Part shown: positions 24,113-33,148 of the stretch, in pieces
Layout: each line of letters begins with the position of its first letter
How positions within the stretch are numbered: the first letter of the stretch is position 1
DNA from: Actinomycetes bacterium
Lineage (GTDB): Bacteria > Actinomycetota > Thermoleophilia > Solirubrobacterales > Solirubrobacteraceae
Length of the DNA: 38,911 nucleotides
Assembly: GCA_021784895.1 (NCBI GenBank)
Contig: JAJYHG010000143.1
Location: forward strand, 1-38,911
Direction of reading: 5' to 3'
Made by a program: the position numbers and the translations under genes
The notes under the pieces: model-generated
What the model saw: the letters and a program-made list of their open reading frames with translations, nothing else
Told to the model about the DNA's origin: nothing
Database searches by the model: none

Positions 24113-25500
24113 AGAACCACACACACATTCTTGATCTGGGTGTAGGAGTACATGGCCTCGACCCCCTTGCCGCGCCCGAAACCGCTGCGCTTCATGCCGC
24201 CGAAGGGCAACTCGATACCGCCCGCAACGCCATATCCGTTTATGTAGACCTGTCCTGCTTGGACCTCGGCCGCAACCCGGTGGGCACGGCTTATGTCTCT
24301 GCTCCAGACCGCCGCTACAAGCCCGTACGGGGTCGCGTTCGCAAGCTCCACGGCCTGCTCCTCCGTCGCGAAGGTAGACACGCTCAGCACCGGCCCGAAG
24401 ACCTCCTCATCGAAGATCTCTAACCCCGCCACGACGTCAGTCAGGATCGTGGGCTCCATGTACCAGCCGTCCTCGAGTCCCTCTGGGCGCACGCCACCCA
24501 GTTCGACATGCACACCAGCGCTAACCGCGCGTCTGAGCATGCCTTCGGCGCGTTCGATCTGGTGTTCGGAGATCAACGGCCCAAGGTCGGGATCGTTGCT
24601 ACCGGGACCGATCGACAAGCCGCGCATCACATCCGCGACGCGCTGAACAAGTTCGTCGTGGACACTGGACTCGACAAGGAGCCGGGACCCTGCCGAACAG
24701 CTCTGCCCCGCGTTCTGGATCAGGCTCTTGACGATCGCCGGTACTGCCCGCTCTAGGTCAGCGTCGGCGAATACGACATTGGGCGACTTCCCGCCGAGTT
24801 CCAGCTGCACAGGGGCGAGGCGCCCCGCGGCGGCAGTTGCCACCTTCCGCCCCACGGCGGCCGACCCGACGAAGGTCACGAAGTCGACATGCTCGTTGGC
24901 GACCAGCCGCTCGCCCACCGGGCCATGGCCGGTCACCACCTTGAAGATGCCCTCAGGCAGCCTGGCCGCATGCGCCAGCTGGTCGATCAGTACCGGTGTA
25001 ACCGAGCCAAGCTCGGATGGCTTGAGCACCACCGCGTTGCCGGCGGCAAGCGCAGGAGCGGCGCAGCGGGCGAGAACCTGCATCGGATAGTTCCAGGGGA
25101 TGATCTGTGCGCACACCCCCCACGGCTCCCGAGTAGTGAAGTCGACGAAACCGGGGCCGAGCGGGATCGACGTGCCGAGCAGCTTGTCCGCTAGACCAGC
25201 GTAGAAGTCGAAGTACCGCACGGTCACCGTGACGTCGGCCCGCGCCTGCGAGATCGGCTTACCGGTGTCACGGCACTCGAGCGTCGCCAGTTCGTCAGCT
25301 CGCGCCTCGATCGCGCGTGCGAGCAGGTGCAGCGCACCCGCGCGGTTGGCGGGCACACGCCAAGCGGCTGACCGCTGGGCGCTACGCGCCGCATCGACGG
25401 CCGCATCGACCTCGTCCGCTGAGGTCTCCCGAACACTGGCGAACGGCTGCCGCGTCGAGGGATCGACGGCATCGAACTCAGCGCCTGCCAATTCGTTCAC
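24109..25500 (-). CDS. NAD(P)-dependent aldehyde dehydrogenase
   Basis: A 463-residue ALDH superfamily member, slightly shorter at the N-terminus than the 480-500 typical. PWNYPMQVLARCAAPALAAG is the cofactor-site region, FVGSAAVGR the dinucleotide loop, LELGGKSPNVVFADAD contains the general base glutamate, and NAGQSCSAGSRLLV the catalytic cysteine. EEVFGPVLSV and GGMKRSGFGRGKG follow in the usual order. It should oxidise an aldehyde produced by the upstream SDR to a carboxylate. It overlaps the SDR gene by four bases at 25497-25500 and the dehydrogenase gene by four at the other end, so all three are co-translated. Confidence 0.93.
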   Translation of the reverse strand: MNELAGAEFDAVDPSTRQPFASVRETSADEVDAAVDAARSAQRSAAWRVPANRAGALHLLARAIEARADELATLECRDTGKPISQARADVTVTVRYFDFYAGLADKLLGTSIPLGPGFVDFTTREPWGVCAQIIPWNYPMQVLARCAAPALAAGNAVVLKPSELGSVTPVLIDQLAHAARLPEGIFKVVTGHGPVGERLVANEHVDFVTFVGSAAVGRKVATAAAGRLAPVQLELGGKSPNVVFADADLERAVPAIVKSLIQNAGQSCSAGSRLLVESSVHDELVQRVADVMRGLSIGPGSNDPDLGPLISEHQIERAEGMLRRAVSAGVHVELGGVRPEGLEDGWYMEPTILTDVVAGLEIFDEEVFGPVLSVSTFATEEQAVELANATPYGLVAAVWSRDISRAHRVAAEVQAGQVYINGYGVAGGIELPFGGMKRSGFGRGKGVEAMYSYTQIKNVCVVL

Positions 25501-26285
25501 AGATCCCTCCCTCCGTCGATGTTCATCACCAAGCCGGTGACGTTGCAGGCTTCGTCGCTAGCGAGGTAGACAGCGGCAGCGGCAATGTCGGCCGGCTGGA
25601 TCGCGCGCCCGAGCGGTAGCGCTTCTCCAAGCATCCTCAGCGCCTCAGCCTCAGAGGCGGCGAACGAAAATTCCTTCAGCATCGGCGTCTGCGCAGGTCC
25701 CGGGTTGAGCACGTTGACCCGAATCCCGTCGCCGGCGAGCTCGACCGCGAGGGCTCGGGCGAGGCCGATCACTCCGGCCTTGGATGCCACATAGGCTGCC
25801 ATCCCCGGTCGTGGCCTGCGAGCCGCTATCGACGCTGTCACAATCATCGCACCTCCGTCGGCCGCTCGCATCTGCGGCGCCACCGCCTGCGCGCAGAGGA
25901 AGAACGCTTTGAGGTTGATGTCGATGATCCGGTCCCACTCCAAGCTGGAGATCTCCGCGAGTGGCTTCACGGATTCGGCGACACCGGCGTTGCTGAACAA
26001 CACGTTGACCGCACCAAACGCGTCGAGCGCAGCCTGGACCATAGCCGCGACCGCCGTCTCGTCACTGACGTCCACCTGCGTGGGCACCGCTGCATCACCC
26101 AGACGCTCGCAGACGGCCGCTGCGCGGGAGCCGTCGATGTCGGCCACGAGCACGCGAGCGCCTTCGGCCACGTAGCGCTCGGCCGTCGCACGCCCCAGAC
26201 CCGAGCCAGCACCCGTGATGATCGCCGTCTTACCGGCGAGGCGACCGGGCACCAGCGCCGCGGCCGCCGCTTCAGGCAGAAACAT
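25497..26285 (-). CDS. SDR-family oxidoreductase
   Basis: ATG 26285 is chosen because AAGGAGGTG stands at ideal distance before it; the longer frame runs into the permease gene. The 262-residue protein has the classical SDR order: GAGSGLG near residue 22, VADIDGS after the second strand (NAD preference), FSNAGVA, and YVASK with the catalytic tyrosine and lysine, followed by PGPAQTPM. The C-terminus VTGLVMNIDGG is typical. It overlaps the end of the permease gene by 14 bp. In context it would oxidise an alcohol derived from the imported substrate, feeding the ALDH. Confidence 0.92.
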   Translation of the reverse strand: MFLPEAAAAALVPGRLAGKTAIITGAGSGLGRATAERYVAEGARVLVADIDGSRAAAVCERLGDAAVPTQVDVSDETAVAAMVQAALDAFGAVNVLFSNAGVAESVKPLAEISSLEWDRIIDINLKAFFLCAQAVAPQMRAADGGAMIVTASIAARRPRPGMAAYVASKAGVIGLARALAVELAGDGIRVNVLNPGPAQTPMLKEFSFAASEAEALRMLGEALPLGRAIQPADIAAAAVYLASDEACNVTGLVMNIDGGRDL

Positions 26286-27291
26286 CCCCAGCACCTCCTT
26301 GCATGTTGTCGGGCAGTGCCAGACCGCGTCGCCAAAGCCGGCCAAGCAGCCGGTGTCCGGTGCTCGCCAGCCAGACCCCGATCAGGATCACGACCCCGTA
26401 GACGATCTCGAGACCGGCGTTGCTCAGCTGGAAGAGCGGCAACAGCGAGCTCAGGACGGTGAGCGTGAGCGCCCCGGCGACAGTGCCCCAGTAGCTGCCG
26501 CTACCGCCGAGGATCGATGCCCCGCCGATGATCACCGCCGCGATCGACGTGAACAGATACGGGCCGCCGATGTCAAGATATGTAGTGCCCACATAGCCCG
26601 CCAGGACGACGCCGCCGAACGTCGTCATCGCGCCTGAGATCGTGTAGGTGAGGATGCGGATAAGCGCCACGTTGACACCCGACAACCAGGCCACGGTGTC
26701 ATTGGCGCCGACGGCATACAGACGCCGGCCGAAGGCTGAGCGCGACAGGACGATTCCTGCCGCGACGGCGAAACCAAGCCAGACGATCGCGACCACCGGG
26801 AAGGGCCCGACCCGGTTGCTGGCTAGGTGCACTGCGACCGCCGGAACCTGGTCGCCGGTGCTCTGCAGCTCACCGACAGCCAGCAGGAAGGCCTGTACCA
26901 AGCCGCCCATCGCAAGCGTCATAACAATCGGGGCGATCCGCAGCCAGGTAACGCCGACACCGTTGATCAGCCCGATGATGGCTCCGATCGCCACCACCAG
27001 AGCGATGGCTGGCACAGCGGGCATGCCACCGGCTGCCAGCCTCGACAGCTCGATCCCGCCGAACGCCATCAGCCACGGGACCGTCAGGTCGAGCCCGCCG
27101 GCGATGATGACCAGCGTCTGCCCGAGCGCGGCGAAACCCACGAAGCTCGCGAACACGAGCATCTGCCTGATATTGCTTGCGGACGCGAAACCCGGCGAGT
27201 GAATCGCGCCGATCACGAACAGGACAGCGCACAGTGCGTATGACGACGCGACCCCCAGGCGCCCGCGGATCCATGATCCCACCTGCTTCAT
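26272..27291 (-). CDS. RbsC-type ABC transporter permease
   Basis: The start is ATG 27291, with AAAGGAGG upstream; a longer frame is shadow sequence of the neighbour. The 339-residue protein has eight to ten hydrophobic segments. It contains GQTLVIIAGGLDLTVPWLMAFGG, the signature of the carbohydrate-uptake-2 permease family, and GSGSYWGTVAGALTLTVLSSLLP near the end. It forms the membrane channel with the second permease encoded upstream (overlap 27288-27291) and the double ATPase. Family members import ribose, other sugars, autoinducer-2 or small cyclic compounds; the cargo here is not identified. Confidence 0.92.
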   Translation of the reverse strand: MKQVGSWIRGRLGVASSYALCAVLFVIGAIHSPGFASASNIRQMLVFASFVGFAALGQTLVIIAGGLDLTVPWLMAFGGIELSRLAAGGMPAVPAIALVVAIGAIIGLINGVGVTWLRIAPIVMTLAMGGLVQAFLLAVGELQSTGDQVPAVAVHLASNRVGPFPVVAIVWLGFAVAAGIVLSRSAFGRRLYAVGANDTVAWLSGVNVALIRILTYTISGAMTTFGGVVLAGYVGTTYLDIGGPYLFTSIAAVIIGGASILGGSGSYWGTVAGALTLTVLSSLLPLFQLSNAGLEIVYGVVILIGVWLASTGHRLLGRLWRRGLALPDNMQGGAGDVSA

Positions 27292-28283
27292 CTGCGCCTC
27301 CTTTGCCTGAGCTGCGCTTCGACCAGTGTGCGCCCGGCAACCATGACCAGGAGCAAGCTCGCCGACGCTGCCACTGAGACCCAGGTGTTGAGGTTCAGGG
27401 CATCGACTATGTCGTTGATGAGCGTCAGAGCCATCGCCCCCATGAGCGTCACACCGACTCCACCTTCCCCGCCCCGCAGGCTGGTGCCGCCAATCACCAC
27501 CACCGCAACCGACATGAGGATGTAGGCGTCGCCCGCCGTCGGCGTGCCGCTCACATCCGCTCCGGCGGCGTAGATCCCGCCAATCGCGGCACACAGCCCA
27601 GCCAAGCCGTACACCGCAAGCTTCACGCGCCGCACCGACGTGCCATTGAGACGGGCGCGTTCCTCATCGGCTCCGACCGCGTAGATGCGGCCGCCGAACC
27701 GGGTGGCTCGCAGACACCGCCAGGCCAGGAACACGACGACCAGCATCACAATCGAGGTCGGCACCCCGAAGACCGTCGCGACCATGAAGTTCGACAGGAA
27801 AGGCGGCGGCGTACCGCCATCGGTTGGCAGGATCGTAAGCGCGATCCCGTTGTAAATCGTCCATGTGCCAAGCGTGGCGATAAATGGCTGGAAGCCCAGA
27901 CCCGTGACGAGCAGCCCGTTCAGCGTGCCCATCGCGATCCCGACCGCGAACGCGGCGACGATCAGCAGCTGATGCGCACCGCCACCGCCGCCGACCCAAA
28001 CGACCGTGACCGCATTGGCGACGACAAACATGCCGCCCACCGAGAGATCAATGCCGCCCACCAGCACGATCAGGGTCTGGGCCACAGACACCATCACGAG
28101 TGGCATCGCTGTCTCAACCAGCAGACCGATCTGGGTCAGATTGGCGAGCGCCGGCTGGATGCTGAGATCAATGATGATCAGCGCAAGCAGAATGGCCGCC
28201 GTCAAGGCGCTATTCCACGACAAGCGCTGTGGCATAGCCACGCCGAGGCGCGGCAGACGTCTGGTCGGGGCGGAGCTACTCAT
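27288..28283 (-). CDS. RbsC-type ABC transporter permease
   Basis: A 331-residue polytopic membrane protein of the same family as its downstream neighbour, with AQTLIVLVGGIDLSVGGMFVVAN and the late GGTSLRGGEGGVGVTLMGAM. Its ATG overlaps the ATPase stop (ATGA at 28280-28283). Having two different permease subunits in one operon suggests a heterodimeric channel, as in the Lsr-type and several actinobacterial sugar-type importers. Substrate unknown. Confidence 0.92.
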   Translation of the reverse strand: MSSSAPTRRLPRLGVAMPQRLSWNSALTAAILLALIIIDLSIQPALANLTQIGLLVETAMPLVMVSVAQTLIVLVGGIDLSVGGMFVVANAVTVVWVGGGGGAHQLLIVAAFAVGIAMGTLNGLLVTGLGFQPFIATLGTWTIYNGIALTILPTDGGTPPPFLSNFMVATVFGVPTSIVMLVVVFLAWRCLRATRFGGRIYAVGADEERARLNGTSVRRVKLAVYGLAGLCAAIGGIYAAGADVSGTPTAGDAYILMSVAVVVIGGTSLRGGEGGVGVTLMGAMALTLINDIVDALNLNTWVSVAASASLLLVMVAGRTLVEAQLRQRRRR

Positions 28284-29797
28284 GCAGCCACCCGGCCGTG
28301 CGAGCCCGCCGTCAAGCGCACCGCAACGCGCAAGATCGCATCCTCGGTCAGCTCGTCGCGTGATATCACCGCGCCGAGCCGTCCCTCGGCGATCACGGCA
28401 ACCCGGTCGCAGACGTGCACAAGCTCGGAGAGGTCACTGGAGTAGAAAAGGATCGCCGTGCCTGCTGCGGCGATCCTCGACATCAACTCGAAGATTTCAG
28501 CCTTGGTCCCTACATCCACGCCGCGCGTGCAGTCGTGCAAGAGCAGTACCGCCGGTTCGCCAAGCAGAGCCTTGGCAAGCACAACCTTCTGCTGGTTGCC
28601 GCCGCTCATGGTGCTCGCCCTGGCGCTGAGCCGGTCGTGGCTGATGCCAACTCTGGCAGCAGCGTCCTGCGCGGCGCGCAGCTCCGCTCGAGCGTCCAGC
28701 AGTCCGTGACGCACGAAGCTCCCCAGGCCGGAGATCGTGATGTTCGACTGGACGCTGTGACCGAGGAACAGGCCCTCGCGCTGGCGGTCTTCTGGGACGT
28801 AGGCGACACCACGCCGCAGCGCCTCACGCGGCGATCGCGGTGCGTAGGCGGCTCCCAACAGCGTCGCCACGCCTCCTGCCCACGGCTGCGCGCCGGCCAG
28901 CGCCATCAACAGCTCTCGCTGCCCCTGCCCCTGCAGCCCGCCAACGCCGAGAATCTCGCCACGGTTGACCTGCAGATCAATCGGGCCCGGCAGCCCTTGG
29001 GCAACCAGACCCACCACCTTGAGCACGTCTTCCGCAGAAGGCGGTACGCGCGAGGGATACAGCACCTCGGCCCGCCGGCCGAGCATGGCAGTGATGAGCG
29101 CGTCGTCCTCGAGCTCGTCGACAGTGCCGTTGAGCACATCAACACCCGAGCGCAGCACCGTGATGCGGTCGGCCGTCGCCCTAACCTCGTGGAGCCGGTG
29201 CGTGATCAGCAGGACCGCGGCGCCTGCCGCCGCGGCTGCCCGCCCCTGCGCCAGCACCCACGCGCTGTCGGTCGCGGACAACGCCGACGTCGCCTCGTCC
29301 AGGATCAGTACGCGTGGCGACTTGCGCAGCGCCTTGACCACCTCGAGTAGCTGGCGGTCGCCAAGACCAAGTTCGGAGACAGGCGCCGCTGTGTCGATGC
29401 GGCCAAGGCCGAACCCGTCGAGCAGCTTCCGGGCGAGCTCCTGGCGCCGGCGTCGCAGAACCAACCCACGTGCGCTTGTCTCGGATCCGTAGAGCAGATT
29501 GTCCGCTACCGTCAACTGCGGGATCACGCTGAGGTCCTGAAAGACGGTTCTGATCCCGGCCGCTACCGCCGCTGACGGGCTTCCGAGTGACACCGCCCTG
29601 CCGTCTAGCGTCACCTGGCCGGCGTCGGCGCTGATGACGCCAGCCAGGATCCGCATCAACGTGGACTTGCCTGCGCCGTTCTCTCCCAGCACTGCGTGCA
29701 CCTCGCCGGCGCGAGCCTCGAGGGATGCTCCCTCGAGGACCCGCACCGCACCGAAACGCTTACGCACACCAGTGAGCTTGAGCAGGACACCGCTCAT
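28280..29797 (-). CDS. RbsA-type double ABC ATPase
   Basis: A 505-residue protein with two fused ATPase domains, as in RbsA/MglA. The first has Walker A GENGAGKST near residue 40 and Walker B VLILDEATSAL. The second has a degenerate Walker A and signature MSGGNQQKVVLAKAL, normal for this family. In the second domain the Walker B region reads LLLHDCTRGVDVG instead of the usual LDEPTRGVD, so the Asp-Glu-Pro positions are His-Asp-Cys. The DNA supports this reading. The protein energises the two RbsC-type permeases. Its ATG shares a base with the stop of the binding-protein gene (TAATG at 29797). Confidence 0.93.
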   Translation of the reverse strand: MSGVLLKLTGVRKRFGAVRVLEGASLEARAGEVHAVLGENGAGKSTLMRILAGVISADAGQVTLDGRAVSLGSPSAAVAAGIRTVFQDLSVIPQLTVADNLLYGSETSARGLVLRRRRQELARKLLDGFGLGRIDTAAPVSELGLGDRQLLEVVKALRKSPRVLILDEATSALSATDSAWVLAQGRAAAAAGAAVLLITHRLHEVRATADRITVLRSGVDVLNGTVDELEDDALITAMLGRRAEVLYPSRVPPSAEDVLKVVGLVAQGLPGPIDLQVNRGEILGVGGLQGQGQRELLMALAGAQPWAGGVATLLGAAYAPRSPREALRRGVAYVPEDRQREGLFLGHSVQSNITISGLGSFVRHGLLDARAELRAAQDAAARVGISHDRLSARASTMSGGNQQKVVLAKALLGEPAVLLLHDCTRGVDVGTKAEIFELMSRIAAAGTAILFYSSDLSELVHVCDRVAVIAEGRLGAVISRDELTEDAILRVAVRLTAGSHGRVAA

Positions 29798-30876
29798 TAG
29801 CCGTTCAGGACTTCCTTCGGCGTCAGCTTCCAGTTGCCGAAAGTCACCGGCGTGATGAGGGCAGCCGATTCCTTCGGGTAGTAATTGACGCCTGGTGTCA
29901 GGACTTGGAGTTTCTGGACGTGCTTGAACCTGACGTCTCCTTGCTTGGTTACAAAGTTCGTGTTGTAATCAAACTCACTCTTCGGATACTTGACCTTGTG
30001 TTCCAGCAGGTTGACGATGTGCTCAACCGCCACGCCGCTGACCCAGGCCGGTGCACCAAAGAAGAAGCAGGGGAGCTTCGCCTTCGCGCACGCCTGCTCG
30101 TTACCGTTCACATCGAGGCAGGTCAGCGGCACCAGCGGCCGGCCCGCTCGCCTGAGCGCTTCGATGTCACTGCTGCAGTAGCCCCCGCTCAAGATTCCGC
30201 TGATGTGCGCATTCTGGGCGAGATCGGCCGAAACCCCCTGCAGCTCGGGACCGGGCGCGTACTGGCTGGAGAACGTGCCCACGATCTTGATGTGTGGGTA
30301 CTTTGTCGCCAGAACGTGTTTCCAGACGTTCAGGAAGGTGGTCGAGATGGCGATCCCTGGCAGGCCCGTGTCCATCAGGATGTTGCCCTTTCCCTTCAGC
30401 ACCGTCCCGAGCCAGTTGGCCATGTCCTCGGCCTCCGCCCGGTAGTTCTCAGGCAACTTGTAGGCGCAGGGCGCAGTGACCACCTGGTCAAAGGTGAACA
30501 CCAGGATCCCTGCGTGGCAGGCCTGCTCGATTGTCGGGTTGAGTGCCGTCGGCGAAGCCGCGTCCACCATGATCGCCGAGGGCTTTTGGAGAATGATGCT
30601 CTGCAGCGACTGGATCTGCGCCGCGGGAGTGAGCTGGACATTGCGGATTTGGAGGCTGACCTTGCCCCTGTACTGCGGCGAGCTGGCGATGACTTTGGCG
30701 ACGTTCTCCATCTGCGGGCGCCACTCATTGCCCATGTAGTTGTTGGACAGATAAATCGTGAACTTGCGGGATGCAGCCGTGGCACGAGCCTTGGCGCTCA
30801 CACTACTGACGGCATATCCGGCAACAGCTAGCCCGGCGGCCACGGCCGCCACTAGCCAATACCTCGTTTTGACCAT
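29797..30876 (-). CDS. Periplasmic-binding protein of an RbsB-type importer
   Basis: ATG 30876 follows a GAAGGGAGAAGGAG purine-rich site. The 359-residue precursor starts MVKTRYWLVAAVAAGLAVAGYAV, a Sec signal peptide with probable cleavage near VSA-KA and no lipobox cysteine. The mature protein opens FTIYLSNNYMGNEWRPQM and has the two-lobed sugar-binding-protein pattern, with LQSIILQKPSAIMVDAASPT and a later GNILMDTGLPG. Several cysteines (QACHAG, APCAYK, GYCSSD, LTCLD, KLPCFF) are unusual for this family and may form disulfides. It delivers the unknown substrate to the permeases. The HyuAB neighbours suggest a small cyclic amide, ketone or related compound, not necessarily a sugar. Confidence 0.88.
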   Translation of the reverse strand: MVKTRYWLVAAVAAGLAVAGYAVSSVSAKARATAASRKFTIYLSNNYMGNEWRPQMENVAKVIASSPQYRGKVSLQIRNVQLTPAAQIQSLQSIILQKPSAIMVDAASPTALNPTIEQACHAGILVFTFDQVVTAPCAYKLPENYRAEAEDMANWLGTVLKGKGNILMDTGLPGIAISTTFLNVWKHVLATKYPHIKIVGTFSSQYAPGPELQGVSADLAQNAHISGILSGGYCSSDIEALRRAGRPLVPLTCLDVNGNEQACAKAKLPCFFFGAPAWVSGVAVEHIVNLLEHKVKYPKSEFDYNTNFVTKQGDVRFKHVQKLQVLTPGVNYYPKESAALITPVTFGNWKLTPKEVLNG

Positions 30877-30959
30877 CTCCTTCTCCCTTCGCTGGTTGAT
30901 CTTCGCCGGTGCGACCTCCTCAAGCCCCACACAGCGGCGACCTACTGCTGCGGTCGGGA

Positions 30960-33140
30960 TTAACCCAACTCGAAATCTCTCCAAGCTGGCGCATCCGCCG
31001 GCAAGACCTCCACCCACAGTGCGGTGACGCAGCTGGGGCACACGAACTGCCGTGCGACCAGGCCAGGGGGCAGCTGGACAAGGGGCCCAAGGTCGTCGGC
31101 TTGGACTGCGATGGAGCCGGCAAGCTCACGCCAGTCTCCCCGCAGCTCTCCCAACAACGCATCACAGTGCGCGCAGTGGGCGATATGGGCGCCGTTACCG
31201 TCGCGGCGTAAAGTGAGACTGTCACCCCAGTGCCCCGACGCTTCACTGTCGGCCGCTGCGGGCGCTGCACTAGGACGTATGGGCGGCCGCATCGCGCGGC
31301 GCCGGGCCGCTCTGATCTCGGCGCGGCGGCTCTCGGTCGCCTGGCGATCGAGGCCACCGTCCGCAACGACGACGCCATAGATGCGGCTTGCGACTGCAGC
31401 GCTGACAGCCCCGCTCTGAACATCGCGGACCACATCCTGCAGGTCGCGGACGATGGGGTCTCCGTAGCCGCCACCGTTTTGCAGGCGGACGTTGATGATC
31501 TCCCCCTGTTTGACGACCAGCCCAGAGTTGACACCGGGGAGCTCCTCGTAGCTACCGTCCACGAGATCTAGGCGCTCGATCGTCTTGCCGGCAGCAAGGT
31601 CGCCCAGCGCGTTGCTTCCACGGACGATTTCGAAGCGTGCACACGAACCTGGTAGACCGCCGAAGATGCCAGTGCGATTCGGGAGGGTCGTGCCATGGGT
31701 GGCCATGACACCGGAGACCGCATCGGTGTCGATCGGCGTCAGCGCAAACTCGATCCCGTTGCCGCCACGATGACGTCCTGCGCCACCAGAGTCGCGCACC
31801 TCGCGGCGCCAGAGGTAGAGCAGCGGCTGTCCGACCTCCTGCTGCTCCACGTCCTGGGTGCCACCACCGAGGATCACCATCGCGCCGCCGGAGTCCACTC
31901 CATCGCGATCGGCGAACGCCGGCCCGCCCCATAGGAGTGAATCGAGATACATGGCAGCGAACGGCTCGCCGTACTGGTTGATCCCACCGAACTGGGCCAG
32001 CTGCCAGGAGCCGTCGCCGGGTCCGAACGCCAGCCCCGCGTACTCCTCCGAGAAGGAGACCATCTTTGCGATGCAGCCCGCCGCAGCGTTCATCGCAACC
32101 CAATTCGCTCCGGCCGCTCCGCCGCTGACCGGCATCGGCGAGACGGCGGTCACGCACAGGCCGTCGTCGATGACGACCTCGACCGGTCGCATGAGCCCGT
32201 GGTTCCACGGCACCTCGGATCCGAACAGGCACAGCATCAGCGTGGCGACGGCACCGACGGTACCCGCGCGCGTCGCCATGCCATATCCCGCCGACTGTGG
32301 GTCTGACCCGTTGTAGTCGAAGATCAGCCTATCGCCGGTCTTCGTCATCCGGCAGTTGATCGCCAGCAGCTCAGTCTCGTGTGCCCCGGCACTGACCGGG
32401 CGATCGAGATAGGAGGTGTGCTCAAACTTCCCGTCTGGCAGCGCTGCCAGGATTTTCCGGAAGGCACGCTCGGATGCATCGATCGACTGTCCCATAACTC
32501 CGGCGACGACATCGGCGCCGTAACGTTCACAGAGTTCGTGCAGGCGCTCCGCGGCGACCTTGAGGCCAGCCAGGAATGCCGTCATGTCGTTGGAGACGGT
32601 GAAAGGCATTCGCGAGTTGTCGGTGATGATGTTCCACAGCTCCTGGTTGAGCCTGCCCTCGCGCACGATCCGGCCCGGTGGTATCCGCAGCCCCTCTTGG
32701 AACGTGTCGGTCGCGGTCGGGCACCATGAACCCGCGTCCATACCCCCAAGATCGACCTGATGTGCCATGCACCCGATCCAGGCGACGAACTGGCCGTCGT
32801 GGAAAAATGGGGCGCAGAACTGGACGTCGTTCTGATGCTCGGCCGCTATGTACGGGTCGTTGATGATGAAGACGTCACCGTCTGCGATGTCGTCGAAGCG
32901 CCTAAGGAACTCACGGATCGCCATGGAGCCCGTGTAGACCGGCACCAGCAGGTACACGCCGATCACCGCCATTTCACCAGCGGCTGTGTACAGACCGAAG
33001 TTGTAATCGGTGGCGTGTACGACTGGCGAGCCCGAGACGTGGATCATTGTCGCCGAGCCCTCCTCGTTGATCGACCAGAGCTTGTGCCGGATCACCTCGA
33101 AGGTGACTGGGTCAATCTTCTGATCAGTCTGCGCTGTCAT
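30960..33140 (-). CDS. Hydantoinase B/oxoprolinase-type subunit with fused acetone-carboxylase-gamma-like zinc domain
   Basis: I prefer ATG 33140 with GAGGAAAGAG before it; TTG 33152, overlapping the HyuA stop, is possible. Of 726 residues, about 1-570 are HyuB: DPVTFEVIRHKLWSINEEG at the start, FIINDPYIAAEHQNDVQF, ITDNSRMP and RGGNGIEFALTP near the end. A basic linker follows, then a C-terminal module with C656-AH-C659 and C701-PS-C704 and an ending LWVEVLPADAPAWRDFEL. That module resembles the small zinc-binding gamma subunit of acetone carboxylase, normally a separate protein. With HyuA the complex would use ATP to open a lactam/hydantoin ring or to carboxylate a ketone; the zinc module tilts the choice toward carboxylation but does not prove it. 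Confidence 0.88.
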   Translation of the reverse strand: MTAQTDQKIDPVTFEVIRHKLWSINEEGSATMIHVSGSPVVHATDYNFGLYTAAGEMAVIGVYLLVPVYTGSMAIREFLRRFDDIADGDVFIINDPYIAAEHQNDVQFCAPFFHDGQFVAWIGCMAHQVDLGGMDAGSWCPTATDTFQEGLRIPPGRIVREGRLNQELWNIITDNSRMPFTVSNDMTAFLAGLKVAAERLHELCERYGADVVAGVMGQSIDASERAFRKILAALPDGKFEHTSYLDRPVSAGAHETELLAINCRMTKTGDRLIFDYNGSDPQSAGYGMATRAGTVGAVATLMLCLFGSEVPWNHGLMRPVEVVIDDGLCVTAVSPMPVSGGAAGANWVAMNAAAGCIAKMVSFSEEYAGLAFGPGDGSWQLAQFGGINQYGEPFAAMYLDSLLWGGPAFADRDGVDSGGAMVILGGGTQDVEQQEVGQPLLYLWRREVRDSGGAGRHRGGNGIEFALTPIDTDAVSGVMATHGTTLPNRTGIFGGLPGSCARFEIVRGSNALGDLAAGKTIERLDLVDGSYEELPGVNSGLVVKQGEIINVRLQNGGGYGDPIVRDLQDVVRDVQSGAVSAAVASRIYGVVVADGGLDRQATESRRAEIRAARRRAMRPPIRPSAAPAAADSEASGHWGDSLTLRRDGNGAHIAHCAHCDALLGELRGDWRELAGSIAVQADDLGPLVQLPPGLVARQFVCPSCVTALWVEVLPADAPAWRDFELG

Positions 33141-33148
33141 CTCTTTCC

